Positions 16,748-24,319 of a DNA stretch of 34,414 nucleotides are shown one piece after another (the first letter of the stretch is position 1; each line of letters starts with the position of its first letter). Source of the DNA: JANSYP01 sp039184415 (lineage in GTDB: Bacteria > Pseudomonadota > Alphaproteobacteria > Rhodobacterales > Rhodobacteraceae); assembly GCA_039184415.1 (NCBI GenBank), contig JBCDBB010000018.1:1-34414 (forward strand), in the 5' to 3' direction. A model generated the notes under the pieces. It had not been told where the DNA came from and ran no database searches. It was given only the letters and a program-made list of their open reading frames with translations. Made by a program: the position numbers and the translations under genes.

Positions 16748-18529
16748 CTATTCGTCCTCGAACGGGTCCCACCCGTCATCCTGTTCGTCTTGCGCGTCAA
16801 GCGCCGCGGTCTGAGCAGCGGCCCGCGCTTCGGCCGCGATTTCGTCCGGTGTCCGCAGTCCCGAAACCTCGGCCCCCGGGAACGCGGCCATCGCGGCTGC
16901 GACAAGAGGGTGGGCTGCGGCTTTCGCATGGCGCGCGGCGGTTTCGCGCGCCTGGGTCTCGGACAGCGTTTCGGTATTGCTCGGCGCCGACGCGATGCTG
17001 ACAGCCCAGCGGGCGGCGGTCCAGCCCTCCAGCCGCGCGCGCAAGCGCTGCGCAAGATCTGAGGGAGCTTGCGCACCGGCGTGAAACTCTATTCGGCCCG
17101 GGGTGTAGGACACCAGACGCACATGGTCTTCGACATCGATCACAAGTTTCATGTCGCGACGCGCACGGATCAGTTCAACCACGGAGGCGAAATCAGGATA
17201 GGCCGCCAGCGGGTCGGCAGGTTGCGCCGCAAGGGTCGGGCCACCTGTGCCGGAGGCCGCGAGCCTCAATCCCGCGTCAGGCGGTGATGCGCGCGACGCC
17301 ACTGCCGTTGGCCCGGAGCCACCATTCGGTGAAGGAGAGGTGGGAGGCGTCGCGGAGTTGGGAGCCTCCGCCTCGAGCTTGCGCACCAGATCCTCGGGCG
17401 TCGGCAGGTCGGCCACATGGGTCAGTCGAATCACGGCCATTTCGGCGGCCATCATGGCGTTGGGCGCGGCGGCAACTTCCTCGAGCGCTTTCAGCATCAT
17501 CTGCCAGGCGCGGGACAACACCCGCATGCCGAGCTTGTCGGCGAGTTGCTGCCCGCGCGCGCGGGTCTCGGTCGCAAGGGTCGGGTCATCCAGCGCCTCG
17601 GGTCCGATCTTGGCGACCGACAACCAATGCGTGATCTCGGCCAGATCGCGCATCACGGCCATCGGGTCCGCGCCATCGGCATATTGCCGGCCGAGCTCCG
17701 CCAGCGCGCCCGTGGCATCGCCGCCCATGATCATCTCGAACAGATCCAGGACCCGCCCTCGATCTGCGAGGCCCAGCATTGCGCGGACCTCTTCCGCTGT
17801 GGTCTCGCCGGTGCCATGCCCGATCGACTGGTCGAGCAGCGAGGTCGCGTCGCGGGCCGATCCTTCGGCGGCGCGGGTGATGAGTGCAAGGGCTCCATCG
17901 TCGATCTGCGCGTTCTCGGCGTCTGCGATCCGGCGCAGCATCTCCATCATCACTTCCGGCTCGATCCGGCGCAGGTCGAAGCGCTGGCAGCGCGACAGCA
18001 CGGTCACGGGCACCTTTCGGATTTCGGTCGTGGCGAAGATGAATTTCACATGGGCTGGCGGTTCCTCGAGCGTCTTGAGCAGCGCGTTGAAGGCGCTGGT
18101 CGAGAGCATGTGGACCTCGTCGATGATATAGATCTTGTAGCGCGCCGAGGCGGCCCTGTAGCGGACGCTGTCGATGATCTCGCGGATATCGCCGACGCCG
18201 GTATGACTCGCCGCATCCATCTCGAGCACATCGACATGGCGGCCTTCGGCGATGGCGCGGCAGGGCTCGCACATGCCGCAAGGCTCGGTCGTCGGCCCGC
18301 CGGTGCCATCGGGCCCGATACAGTTCATCCCCTTCGCGATGATGCGTGCCGTCGTCGTCTTGCCGGTGCCGCGGATGCCGGTCAGAATGAAGGCCTGAGC
18401 GATACGGTCGGCGGCAAAGGCGTTCTGAAGCGTACGGACCATGGCGTCCTGACCCACGAGATCGGCGAAGGTCGCGGGACGATACTTCCGCGCCAGGACC
18501 TTGTAGCCTTCGCCCTCGTCGCCTTGCAT
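16748..18529 (-). CDS. dnaX: DNA polymerase III subunit gamma/tau
   Basis: From ATG 18529-18527 the protein has 593 residues; the frame is open 14 codons further upstream. The clamp-loader AAA+ core starts with YKVLARKYRPATFADLVGQ and has Walker A GIRGTGKTT (about 51-59). A zinc-binding Cys cluster (ending EPCGMCEPC), Walker B with sensor context IIDEVHMLSTSAFNALLK, and the SRC finger VTVLSRCQRFDLRR follow. The C-terminal part has a variable Pro/Ser/Ala linker (about 385-450) and a tau-like end with an acidic tail. I saw no A-rich slippery site for a frameshifted gamma form. DnaX couples the polymerase cores and loads the beta clamp. Confidence 0.96.
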   Translation of the reverse strand: MQGDEGEGYKVLARKYRPATFADLVGQDAMVRTLQNAFAADRIAQAFILTGIRGTGKTTTARIIAKGMNCIGPDGTGGPTTEPCGMCEPCRAIAEGRHVDVLEMDAASHTGVGDIREIIDSVRYRAASARYKIYIIDEVHMLSTSAFNALLKTLEEPPAHVKFIFATTEIRKVPVTVLSRCQRFDLRRIEPEVMMEMLRRIADAENAQIDDGALALITRAAEGSARDATSLLDQSIGHGTGETTAEEVRAMLGLADRGRVLDLFEMIMGGDATGALAELGRQYADGADPMAVMRDLAEITHWLSVAKIGPEALDDPTLATETRARGQQLADKLGMRVLSRAWQMMLKALEEVAAAPNAMMAAEMAVIRLTHVADLPTPEDLVRKLEAEAPNSATPPTSPSPNGGSGPTAVASRASPPDAGLRLAASGTGGPTLAAQPADPLAAYPDFASVVELIRARRDMKLVIDVEDHVRLVSYTPGRIEFHAGAQAPSDLAQRLRARLEGWTAARWAVSIASAPSNTETLSETQARETAARHAKAAAHPLVAAAMAAFPGAEVSGLRTPDEIAAEARAAAQTAALDAQDEQDDGWDPFEDE

Positions 18530-18750
18530 TTCGCCCCCGCGCGATCCCGCGCCTGTCCTCGAATCTCGCACCGACCCTAGGCTCCGGCTTGTCCGGCGTC
18601 CAGCGACCGGTTAGTCTGGCTTCGAGCCGTTCAGCACCGGCCGCCTCATCCGCGGAAAGCGCCTCGCGCAGTGCTTCGAGATATCGAAAACCCTTCGGTT
18701 GATCTCTGGCCCGAATGGCGGATGGACGGGCAGTGACGGGGATGACCGAT

Positions 18751-20281
18751 ATGACTTCACTGGACAACCTGCGCCGTCAGGCGCGTTCGCTGCGGCGCGC
18801 ATGGGACGCTGGCGATGGAGATGCGCGGGCCCGCGTTGCGGCAGTCCTGCCCGCCGTGCAAGCGCTCAAACATGCCGATGCGTTGCATGTTCTCGCCCGC
18901 GAGCAGGGATATGACAGCTGGCCGAAACTGAAATTCGCCACAGAGGCGGCCACGCTTGACCGGGCTGCCAAGGCCGAGCGGCTGAAACATGCGCTCTATC
19001 TCGGTCAGCCATGGATCGTTTCGGCCCTGTTGGACGACAGCCCCGACCTTGGAGAGGCGGATTTCGGTCTCCAATGCGCGCTCTACGATCTGCCTGGGGT
19101 GAGGGCCCGGCTGGCGAAGGATCCAGTTGCGGCAACACGCATCGTGGGTGTTCGCTCTCCTCTTTTGCATCTGGCGTTTTCCCAGCATCTCCACGGTGGC
19201 GGAGATCCCGAGGCGATGATGGCCGTGGCCGAAGCGCTCCTTTCTGCCGGGGCCGATGTGAATGATGGCTATCCGTTTGAACCTGGGGCCGAGCATCACC
19301 TGTCGGCCCTCTATGGCGCGCTTTGTCATGGGCGAAACATGCGGCTTGGAGAGTGGCTGTTGGCGAACGGAGCCGACCCCAACGACAATGAGTCGCTCTA
19401 TCACGCAACGGAACTGGGCCATCTGGACGCTTTGCGGCTGCTGTTGAGCCACGGGGCGCGGACCGAGGGGACAAACGCGCTTCTTCGCGCCCTCGATTTC
19501 GACAATCCCGAGATGGTGCGACTGTTGCTCGAGGCCGGCGCCGATCCCAATGAAGGCGTCGCGCCCCATCCGTCCGGCGAGACCCCGCAATCGATCCCGG
19601 CCCTGCATCAGGCGGCACGGCGGCTCTGTTCGGCCGAAATTGTTGACCTTCTCCTCGCTCACGGGGCTGATCCGGAGCTTCGCTTCGACGGGCACTCCGC
19701 CTATGCGATGGCCCGGATCTGCGGCAATGGCGCGATGGTCGCGGCGATGGAGAAAGCCGGCAGCAACGCCGCGCTCGACCCGATCGAGGCGCAACTCGCG
19801 CGCGCGGCGGATGGAACCTCGAGCGAGGGCGACTGGATCGACATGGCCCGTCTTTCACCGGAGCTGCAGCGGTTGCTCACACGGCTCGTCTGGCGACCGG
19901 GCAGCCTGCCGCATATCAAACGCCTGGTCGCTCTGGGTTTTGATCCCAACGTCCCGGACGAAATGGGCGCGCCGCCGCTGCACCTTGCCGGGTGGGAGGG
20001 GTCTGCCGGAGAAAATGGCCTACTTCCTGTCGCTCAGTCCGGATCTGTCCCATGTGAATGGCTACGGCGGTACGCTCTTTTCGACCATCCTCCACGGGTC
20101 CGAAAACTGCCCTCAACGAGCTGAACGGGACCATATCGCCTGCATGCGCCTTGCGCTGGAGCATGGTGTCGCCCTTCCGCGGGGGGCGCTGAGTGCCATC
20201 GGCGAGGAAGACATGATCGCCTTTCTCGCGGACTGGGCGGATGCGCGACCGGGGCAGGTCGTGGCCGACGGCGTCTATTGA
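18751..20281 (+). pseudogene. Ankyrin-repeat protein, broken by a one-base frameshift
   Basis: The start is probably ATG 18751 (GGGG nine bases before); ATG 18742 and 18715 are in frame. Early sequence SLDNLRRQARSLRRAW and LHVLAREQGYDSWPKLK matches a bacterial ankyrin family I know from alphaproteobacteria. Ankyrin units follow, for example LLSAGADVNDGYPFE, LLANGADPNDNESLYHATEL, LLLEAGADPNEG and LLLAHGADPELRFDGHSAYA. The first frame ends at 20124 with unrelated sequence. The family-like continuation LPEKMAYFLSLSPDLSHVNG lies one base ahead and runs to TGA 20279-20281. The shift falls near 19998-20002 (gaggggtctg), consistent with one extra base at a G run. It is either a recent mutation or a sequencing error. 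It converges with ffs, eight bases away. Confidence 0.8.
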
Positions 20282-20289
20282 ATGGGTGA

Positions 20290-20389
20290 GGTGAGAGGCT
20301 GGACAACGACCCAAGCGGGGCTCGTTACGGCTGCTTCCTTCCGGATCTGACCGGGTTGGCGAGGCGCCTGCCCGCGCCAACCTCTCACC
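20290..20389 (-). ncRNA. ffs: Signal recognition particle RNA, small bacterial (4.5S) type
   Basis: Read on the minus strand this is a 100-base RNA. The ends GGTGAGAGG (20389-20381) and CCTCTCACC (20298-20290) pair perfectly. The apex has the conserved domain IV sequence GGTCAGATCCGGAAGGAAGC, followed by AGCC. This is the hallmark Ffh-binding element with its GGAA loop and asymmetric internal loop. The RNA pairs with Ffh to target membrane proteins to the translocon. The plus strand shows only the complement (GGCTGCTTCCTTCC), which fixes the orientation. It lies on the same strand as dnaX-ybaB-recR, separated by the ankyrin gene. The exact ends may differ by a few bases. Confidence 0.94.
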
Positions 20390-20392
20390 TCC

Positions 20393-20421
20393 TAGATACG
20401 AAGCCGTCCGAGCGGATGCAA
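20393..20421 (-). promoter_or_regulatory. Predicted promoter of ffs
   Basis: On the minus strand TTGCAT (20421-20416) and TATCTA (20398-20393) are separated by exactly 17 bases. This is a good housekeeping-sigma pattern and ends four bases before the paired 5' end of the SRP RNA. A start about six bases after the -10 box agrees with the RNA end inferred from its terminal stem. Confidence 0.62.
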
Positions 20422-20446
20422 GGCGCGGATTCAGGCATCGCGTTGG

Positions 20447-21298
20447 TCAGAGCCGCTGAAGGAGTTCCCCCTTCTTGGCGGAGAACTCGTCTTCGGTCAG
20501 CGCCCCGGCATCGCGCAGGGCGGCGAGCCGTTCGATGGTTCGGAGGATTTCGTCCGCCGAGGTCTGCATCGCGAGCGCCGTCGGAGCAGTGGCTGGAGCT
20601 TCTGGGGAGATGGACTGTGTAGGGGCCGCTTCCGCCGGGTCGCCAGGCTGTGGCGCAACGGGCGCGTCGGGCTCAGGCGCTGTCGCCGCCCCAGGCGGAG
20701 GCGTGGTGGCGACGGGGTCCAGGCTCTCCGCATTGCGTGTGGCTCCGACGCGCCGCAGCGAGGACAAAAGAAACTGCCCGTGCTGGCTGGAAAAGCTGAT
20801 CCCCAAGAAAGGATCGCCAGCCCCGGCTTGCTGCTGGCTCCAGCCGCCGATCCGGTGATCGCCTGTGTCGAGCAGGACGAGCGGTGCGCCATTTCCGGGA
20901 TCGAAAGCGATGCGCGAAGCCTCGGGGAAATACGCATAGCGAGTGCTGTTCTGCCCTCCGACCGAGGCCGGCGTCCCCAGTTCATCCGGCCACCAGGCCG
21001 CGCCCGCGAGCGTTTGCGGTTTCGTGAATATCGCGCTTTGCGACATTTCGCCGGCCAGCTCACCGCAAAGCGCATCCACCCGCGCTTTGAGCGAGTGGTC
21101 GAACATATCGCCGACCATAGTCATGCCGCCCGCCATCCACTGGCCGGACCCGCCAAGTTCGGGGATATTGAACTGTGCCATGGTCCCACCGCCGCGCGCG
21201 ACCGCATGGGCCATGGCTTCGACGGCTTCCTGGGATAGCCTATATCTCTGGGCCAGATCGGCCAGGGTGCGGCGCCCGTGATCGGTCAGCTGTGACAT
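20447..21298 (-). CDS. SHOCT-domain protein with conserved N-terminal domain of unknown function
   Basis: ATG 21298-21296 with an AGGA upstream gives 283 residues. The N-terminal part (about 1-180) opens with a predicted helix-turn-helix-like stretch (LADLAQRYRLSQEAVEAMAH) and Gly/Met-rich sequence around GGSGQWMAGGMTMVGDMF. It continues with a beta-rich region (RIAFDPGNGAPLVLLDTGDH, GGWSQQQAGAGDPFLG). A Pro/Ala linker (about 190-245) leads to a C-terminal SHOCT module: EILRTIERLAALRDAGALTE, then DEFSAKKGELLQRL. SHOCT is a short oligomerisation or binding module. No signal peptide or membrane helix is visible. It lies just upstream of the ffs promoter on the same strand. Function unknown. Confidence 0.8.
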   Translation of the reverse strand: MSQLTDHGRRTLADLAQRYRLSQEAVEAMAHAVARGGGTMAQFNIPELGGSGQWMAGGMTMVGDMFDHSLKARVDALCGELAGEMSQSAIFTKPQTLAGAAWWPDELGTPASVGGQNSTRYAYFPEASRIAFDPGNGAPLVLLDTGDHRIGGWSQQQAGAGDPFLGISFSSQHGQFLLSSLRRVGATRNAESLDPVATTPPPGAATAPEPDAPVAPQPGDPAEAAPTQSISPEAPATAPTALAMQTSADEILRTIERLAALRDAGALTEDEFSAKKGELLQRL

Positions 21299-21415
21299 TG
21301 GGATCCTGCCATGGAATCGAACTGCGCCTGCCCATCGCATATCGCGCTGGCTTTGGCGACTGCCGGATCGCACAATAACTGCCGCCTGCGGCGGTGCTTG
21401 CGTTGAGGTGCGATT

Positions 21416-22180
21416 TCAGTTCGGCGCACGCTCCGCCCAGCCGGCAAAAATCTTCTCCAGCACCACAACCACGTAATAAAGCGCAATCCCCAATACCGCG
21501 AGCGCGATCAGCACCGCAAACATCAGCGGATAGTCGGCGCTGATCTTTCCGCTGTCGAAAAGCGCGCCGAGACCTTTGCCGTGCGGCGACACGATTTCCA
21601 TCAGGTTGGTGCCGATGAACGCAAGCGTGACGGACACTTTTAGCGCGCCGAAGAATTCAGGGAGCGTCTTGGGCAGCGCAATCTTCCAGAACACCGTCAT
21701 CTGGCTGGCGCCCAGCGAGCGCAGGATGTCGCGATATTCCGGCTCAAGCGTCGAGAGACCGATCGAGACTGACACGGCAATGGGAAAGAACGAGATCATG
21801 AAGGCGATCAGGACAGTATTCAGATCGTGCTGACCCACCAGGATCAGGGCCAGGATCGGCACGACGGTGGCCTTCGGGACGGCATTGAAGCCCACCAGTA
21901 ACGGATAGAGGCCGTCACGCACCGTGCGTGAAAAGCCCATGACCATACCGATTGCCACACCGACGATGATCGCGAGCCCGAGTCCCGCGACGGTGCGCCA
22001 GAGCGTCTGCCAGCCATACTCTAGAAACAGCCAGCGGAACTTCCAGAAGGCCGGCCACAGATCACTGGGCGAGGCCATCTTGTAGTTCGGCATGTCGTTG
22101 ACCCAGACCAGCCACTCCCAGAGCGCCAGGAACCCGGCCATGAAAAGCACCGGAACCGCAATCTTGCGCGCTATGCCCAT
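21416..22180 (-). CDS. ABC importer permease (SsuC/ThiX-like, BPD_transp_1)
   Basis: The chosen start, ATG 22180-22178, has AGAAGG about nine bases upstream and gives 254 residues; the frame is open to 22240. It has six predicted membrane helices, beginning VPVLFMAGFLALWEWLVWVN. The family's cytoplasmic EAA-type loop is YRDILRSLGASQMTVFWKIA, followed by LPKTLPEFFGALKVS, which contacts the ATPase. This permease class serves nitrate, sulfonate, bicarbonate and thiamine-precursor importers. It is the last gene of a substrate-binding protein, ATPase, permease set on the minus strand. It starts 97 bases after the ATPase gene ends. Substrate unresolved. Confidence 0.9.
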   Translation of the reverse strand: MGIARKIAVPVLFMAGFLALWEWLVWVNDMPNYKMASPSDLWPAFWKFRWLFLEYGWQTLWRTVAGLGLAIIVGVAIGMVMGFSRTVRDGLYPLLVGFNAVPKATVVPILALILVGQHDLNTVLIAFMISFFPIAVSVSIGLSTLEPEYRDILRSLGASQMTVFWKIALPKTLPEFFGALKVSVTLAFIGTNLMEIVSPHGKGLGALFDSGKISADYPLMFAVLIALAVLGIALYYVVVVLEKIFAGWAERAPN

Positions 22181-22277
22181 AGGCCGGCCTTCTGTACTGG
22201 TTCCGCGCCGGTGAGCGCTGGCCGGATCGCGCAGCGGCAAGGGGTGCAGATGCGTGGGCTGCCGAGTCCGGTCTTGT

Positions 22278-23087
22278 TCATTGTGCCGCCTCTGTTGCCG
22301 GGACCCGGCCCTGGGCGATCTGGATCTGGTGACGCAGGGTCGCCAGCATTTCTGCGGCCTGCGGCGTATAGAGATGCTCCAGGGTGCGGTCGCCCGGCAG
22401 GGTGTTTTTCAGGATGTACTGCGTCGTCGCGGGGCGGCCCGACAGCACCACGATCTCGTCGGCCAGAAACACGCTTTCGCGCAAATCATGGGTGATCAAA
22501 ACGGCCGTGAACTCTTCTTCGCCGCGCAGCCGGTGCATGGTCTGCCAGAGGTCCTCTCTCGTGAAGGCGTCGAGTGCACCAAAGGGCTCGTCCAGCACCA
22601 GAACCTCTGGACGGTGCACCAGTGCCCGGCAGAGAGAGGCCCGCTGGCGCATACCGCCCGACAGCTCCGACGGTTTCTTTTCCTCGAACCCCTCCAGCCC
22701 TACGAGGGCGAGAAGTTCCCGTGCCCTGTCGTCGCGAGCCCGCGAGCCGAGGTTGTTCGGCACGATCTCGAGCGGCAGCGTTACGTTTTTCAGGATCGTA
22801 CGCCATTCCAGCAAAACGGGATTCTGAAACGCCATGCCCACCGTCGCCCTTGGTCCGTGCACCAGTTCTCCGCCCAGCCAGACCTGGCCTTCGTCCGGCA
22901 GCATCAGACCTGCGATCAGCCGCGTGAGGGTCGACTTTCCGCAGCCCGATGGTCCCACCACGGCGGTGAAGCTGCCCTTCGACATGCGGATGTTGAGATT
23001 GTCGAGCACGGGTAAGGGGCCCGTGGCGGTTTGGTAAGCGTGCGTGATTTCGCGCAGCTCGATATGAGCGGGGGGAAAGTCAGACAT
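22278..23087 (-). CDS. ABC importer ATP-binding protein (SsuB/TauB/ThiZ-like)
   Basis: From ATG 23087-23085 the product has 269 residues. The frame is open further upstream, but only into shadow sequence of the preceding gene. It has Walker A GPSGCGKST (about 45-53), Q-loop AFQNPVLLEW, signature LSGGMRQR, Walker B VLVLDEPFGALD and the switch histidine in LITHDLRESVFLADE. The sequence AFTREDLW / LDAFTRE is usual in the nitrate/sulfonate class. It should energise the adjacent permease. It follows the substrate-binding protein gene after 41 bases, so the three genes form one operon. Confidence 0.93.
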   Translation of the reverse strand: MSDFPPAHIELREITHAYQTATGPLPVLDNLNIRMSKGSFTAVVGPSGCGKSTLTRLIAGLMLPDEGQVWLGGELVHGPRATVGMAFQNPVLLEWRTILKNVTLPLEIVPNNLGSRARDDRARELLALVGLEGFEEKKPSELSGGMRQRASLCRALVHRPEVLVLDEPFGALDAFTREDLWQTMHRLRGEEEFTAVLITHDLRESVFLADEIVVLSGRPATTQYILKNTLPGDRTLEHLYTPQAAEMLATLRHQIQIAQGRVPATEAAQ

Positions 23088-23128
23088 GACAGGGCGGGGC
23101 CGGACGGGTTGCGCCCGGCCCGCGTCGC

Positions 23129-24136
23129 TTACTGAACGGCAAATCCGCCCTCGGGCAGAAAGGCATCGGTAAAATAGAGCGATGCATCCGGCGCGCTCTG
23201 GAACTCGTAGGTTTCTGCAATCTGATCGAGCGATCGTGCGAACCGGTCTGGGTCGATATTGCCCATTCCGTTTGCCCGGGTGTAGTCGGTGACGACATTG
23301 GCATCGATCGCCAGTTGAAGCCGCCGGGTTTCCAACTCCGGGTCTCCGGCGGGGTTGCGTGCGATGACTGCTGCCGCTCCGGCAGACGGATCGGCGATGG
23401 CATCGGCCCAACCCTTTGCAACCGCTGCGACAAATCCCGACACGAGATCGGGGTTCTCTTCCGCGAAATTCGTGTTCACGATCAGTGCGTTGCCATAGAG
23501 GTCCAACCCGTGATCAGCCATCAGCAGGGTCGTGATATCCTCTTCCGGCACGCCGAGCCTGGCAAGGTTCAGATAGGACGAGAAGTTGAAACCCGTCACC
23601 GCATCGACTTTACCCTCCGCCAGCATCGGCTCGCGCGTGGGAAATCCGACCGGCTCCACGGTGATGGCTCCCATGTCAAGATCATTGGCCGCGGCGAAGG
23701 GCGGGAACTGTGCCCAGGCTCCGTCTGGCGGCGGCGCGCCGAGGATCTTGCCTTCGAGATCCTTGGGTGTCTCAATGCCGAGCGATTTACGTCCGACCAC
23801 GGCAAAGGGCGGTTTGTCATAGGTCATCATCACTGCGATGACAGGCGCCCCCGGGTTCTGGTCGAGAAACTTTATGAGGCTGTTGATGTCGGCAAAGCCC
23901 AGCGGAAAGGCCCCGGTGGCGACTTTGGGGATCGCATCGAGCGATCCCTGACCGGCCGTCACCTCGACGGCGAGGCCGGCATCGGCAAAGTGGCCGTTGT
24001 CGATGGCCAGGAAATAGGGCGCTGAGGGGCCCTCGAACTTCCAGTCGAGCGCGAAGTCGATGGCGGTTTCGGCGAGGGCAGAGTACGGGGCGGTCGCAAA
24101 AAGGGCCGCAGAGGCGGCGGCGGTGACGGCGCGCAT
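23129..24136 (-). CDS. ABC importer periplasmic substrate-binding protein (NMT1/SsuA-like)
   Basis: Starting at ATG 24136-24134 it has 335 residues; GTG 24142 is also possible and better spaced from GGGAG. A signal peptide (RAVTAAASAALFATAPYSALA) directs it to the periplasm. The mature part matches NMT1/THI5-like binding proteins: DFALDWKFEGPSAPYFLAID, GHFADAGLAVEVTAGQGSLD, then GFADINSLIKFLDQNPGAPV. The class binds small organic or sulfonated compounds or vitamin precursors. The ligand cannot be told from sequence alone. A TTGACA hexamer lies upstream (24253-24248, minus) but without a good -10. A thiamine riboswitch was looked for and not found. First gene of the three-gene importer operon. 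Confidence 0.9.
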   Translation of the reverse strand: MRAVTAAASAALFATAPYSALAETAIDFALDWKFEGPSAPYFLAIDNGHFADAGLAVEVTAGQGSLDAIPKVATGAFPLGFADINSLIKFLDQNPGAPVIAVMMTYDKPPFAVVGRKSLGIETPKDLEGKILGAPPPDGAWAQFPPFAAANDLDMGAITVEPVGFPTREPMLAEGKVDAVTGFNFSSYLNLARLGVPEEDITTLLMADHGLDLYGNALIVNTNFAEENPDLVSGFVAAVAKGWADAIADPSAGAAAVIARNPAGDPELETRRLQLAIDANVVTDYTRANGMGNIDPDRFARSLDQIAETYEFQSAPDASLYFTDAFLPEGGFAVQ

Positions 24137-24319
24137 GAACACGGGTCGGGATCTCCCTTGGTTGGATCTCTCAGAACGGCGCAACGATGGCCGTTTGCTC
24201 TGGGAAGTGGCAGGCACGCAGCGAAGTTGGGCAGGTCGGCCGGCACCTGTCAATCAAGTCTTGCCGCTTTTCTGTGCGGCTTGCCCAAGCGGAAGGCAGT
24301 CTGCGGGCGCGCAACACCT

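Noticed and set aside
16748..18529. Programmed frameshift in dnaX producing gamma
   Set aside because: No A-rich slippery heptamer was seen on the coding strand.
17417..18580. A 387-codon plus-strand frame opposite dnaX
   Set aside because: It has no motif, and the minus strand carries every conserved DnaX element.
20281..20400. SRP RNA on the plus strand
   Set aside because: The conserved GGAAGGAAGCAGCC sequence occurs only on the minus strand; the plus strand shows its complement.
24260..24285. Small hairpin GCCGC-ttttctgt-GCGGC
   Set aside because: The stem is only five base pairs with no T run, too weak to call a terminator.
24137..24319. Possible thiamine pyrophosphate riboswitch before the ABC importer (CTGAGA followed by GACCCG)
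   Set aside because: The conserved second half (ACCCnnnGAACCTGAT type) and the paired helices are missing.
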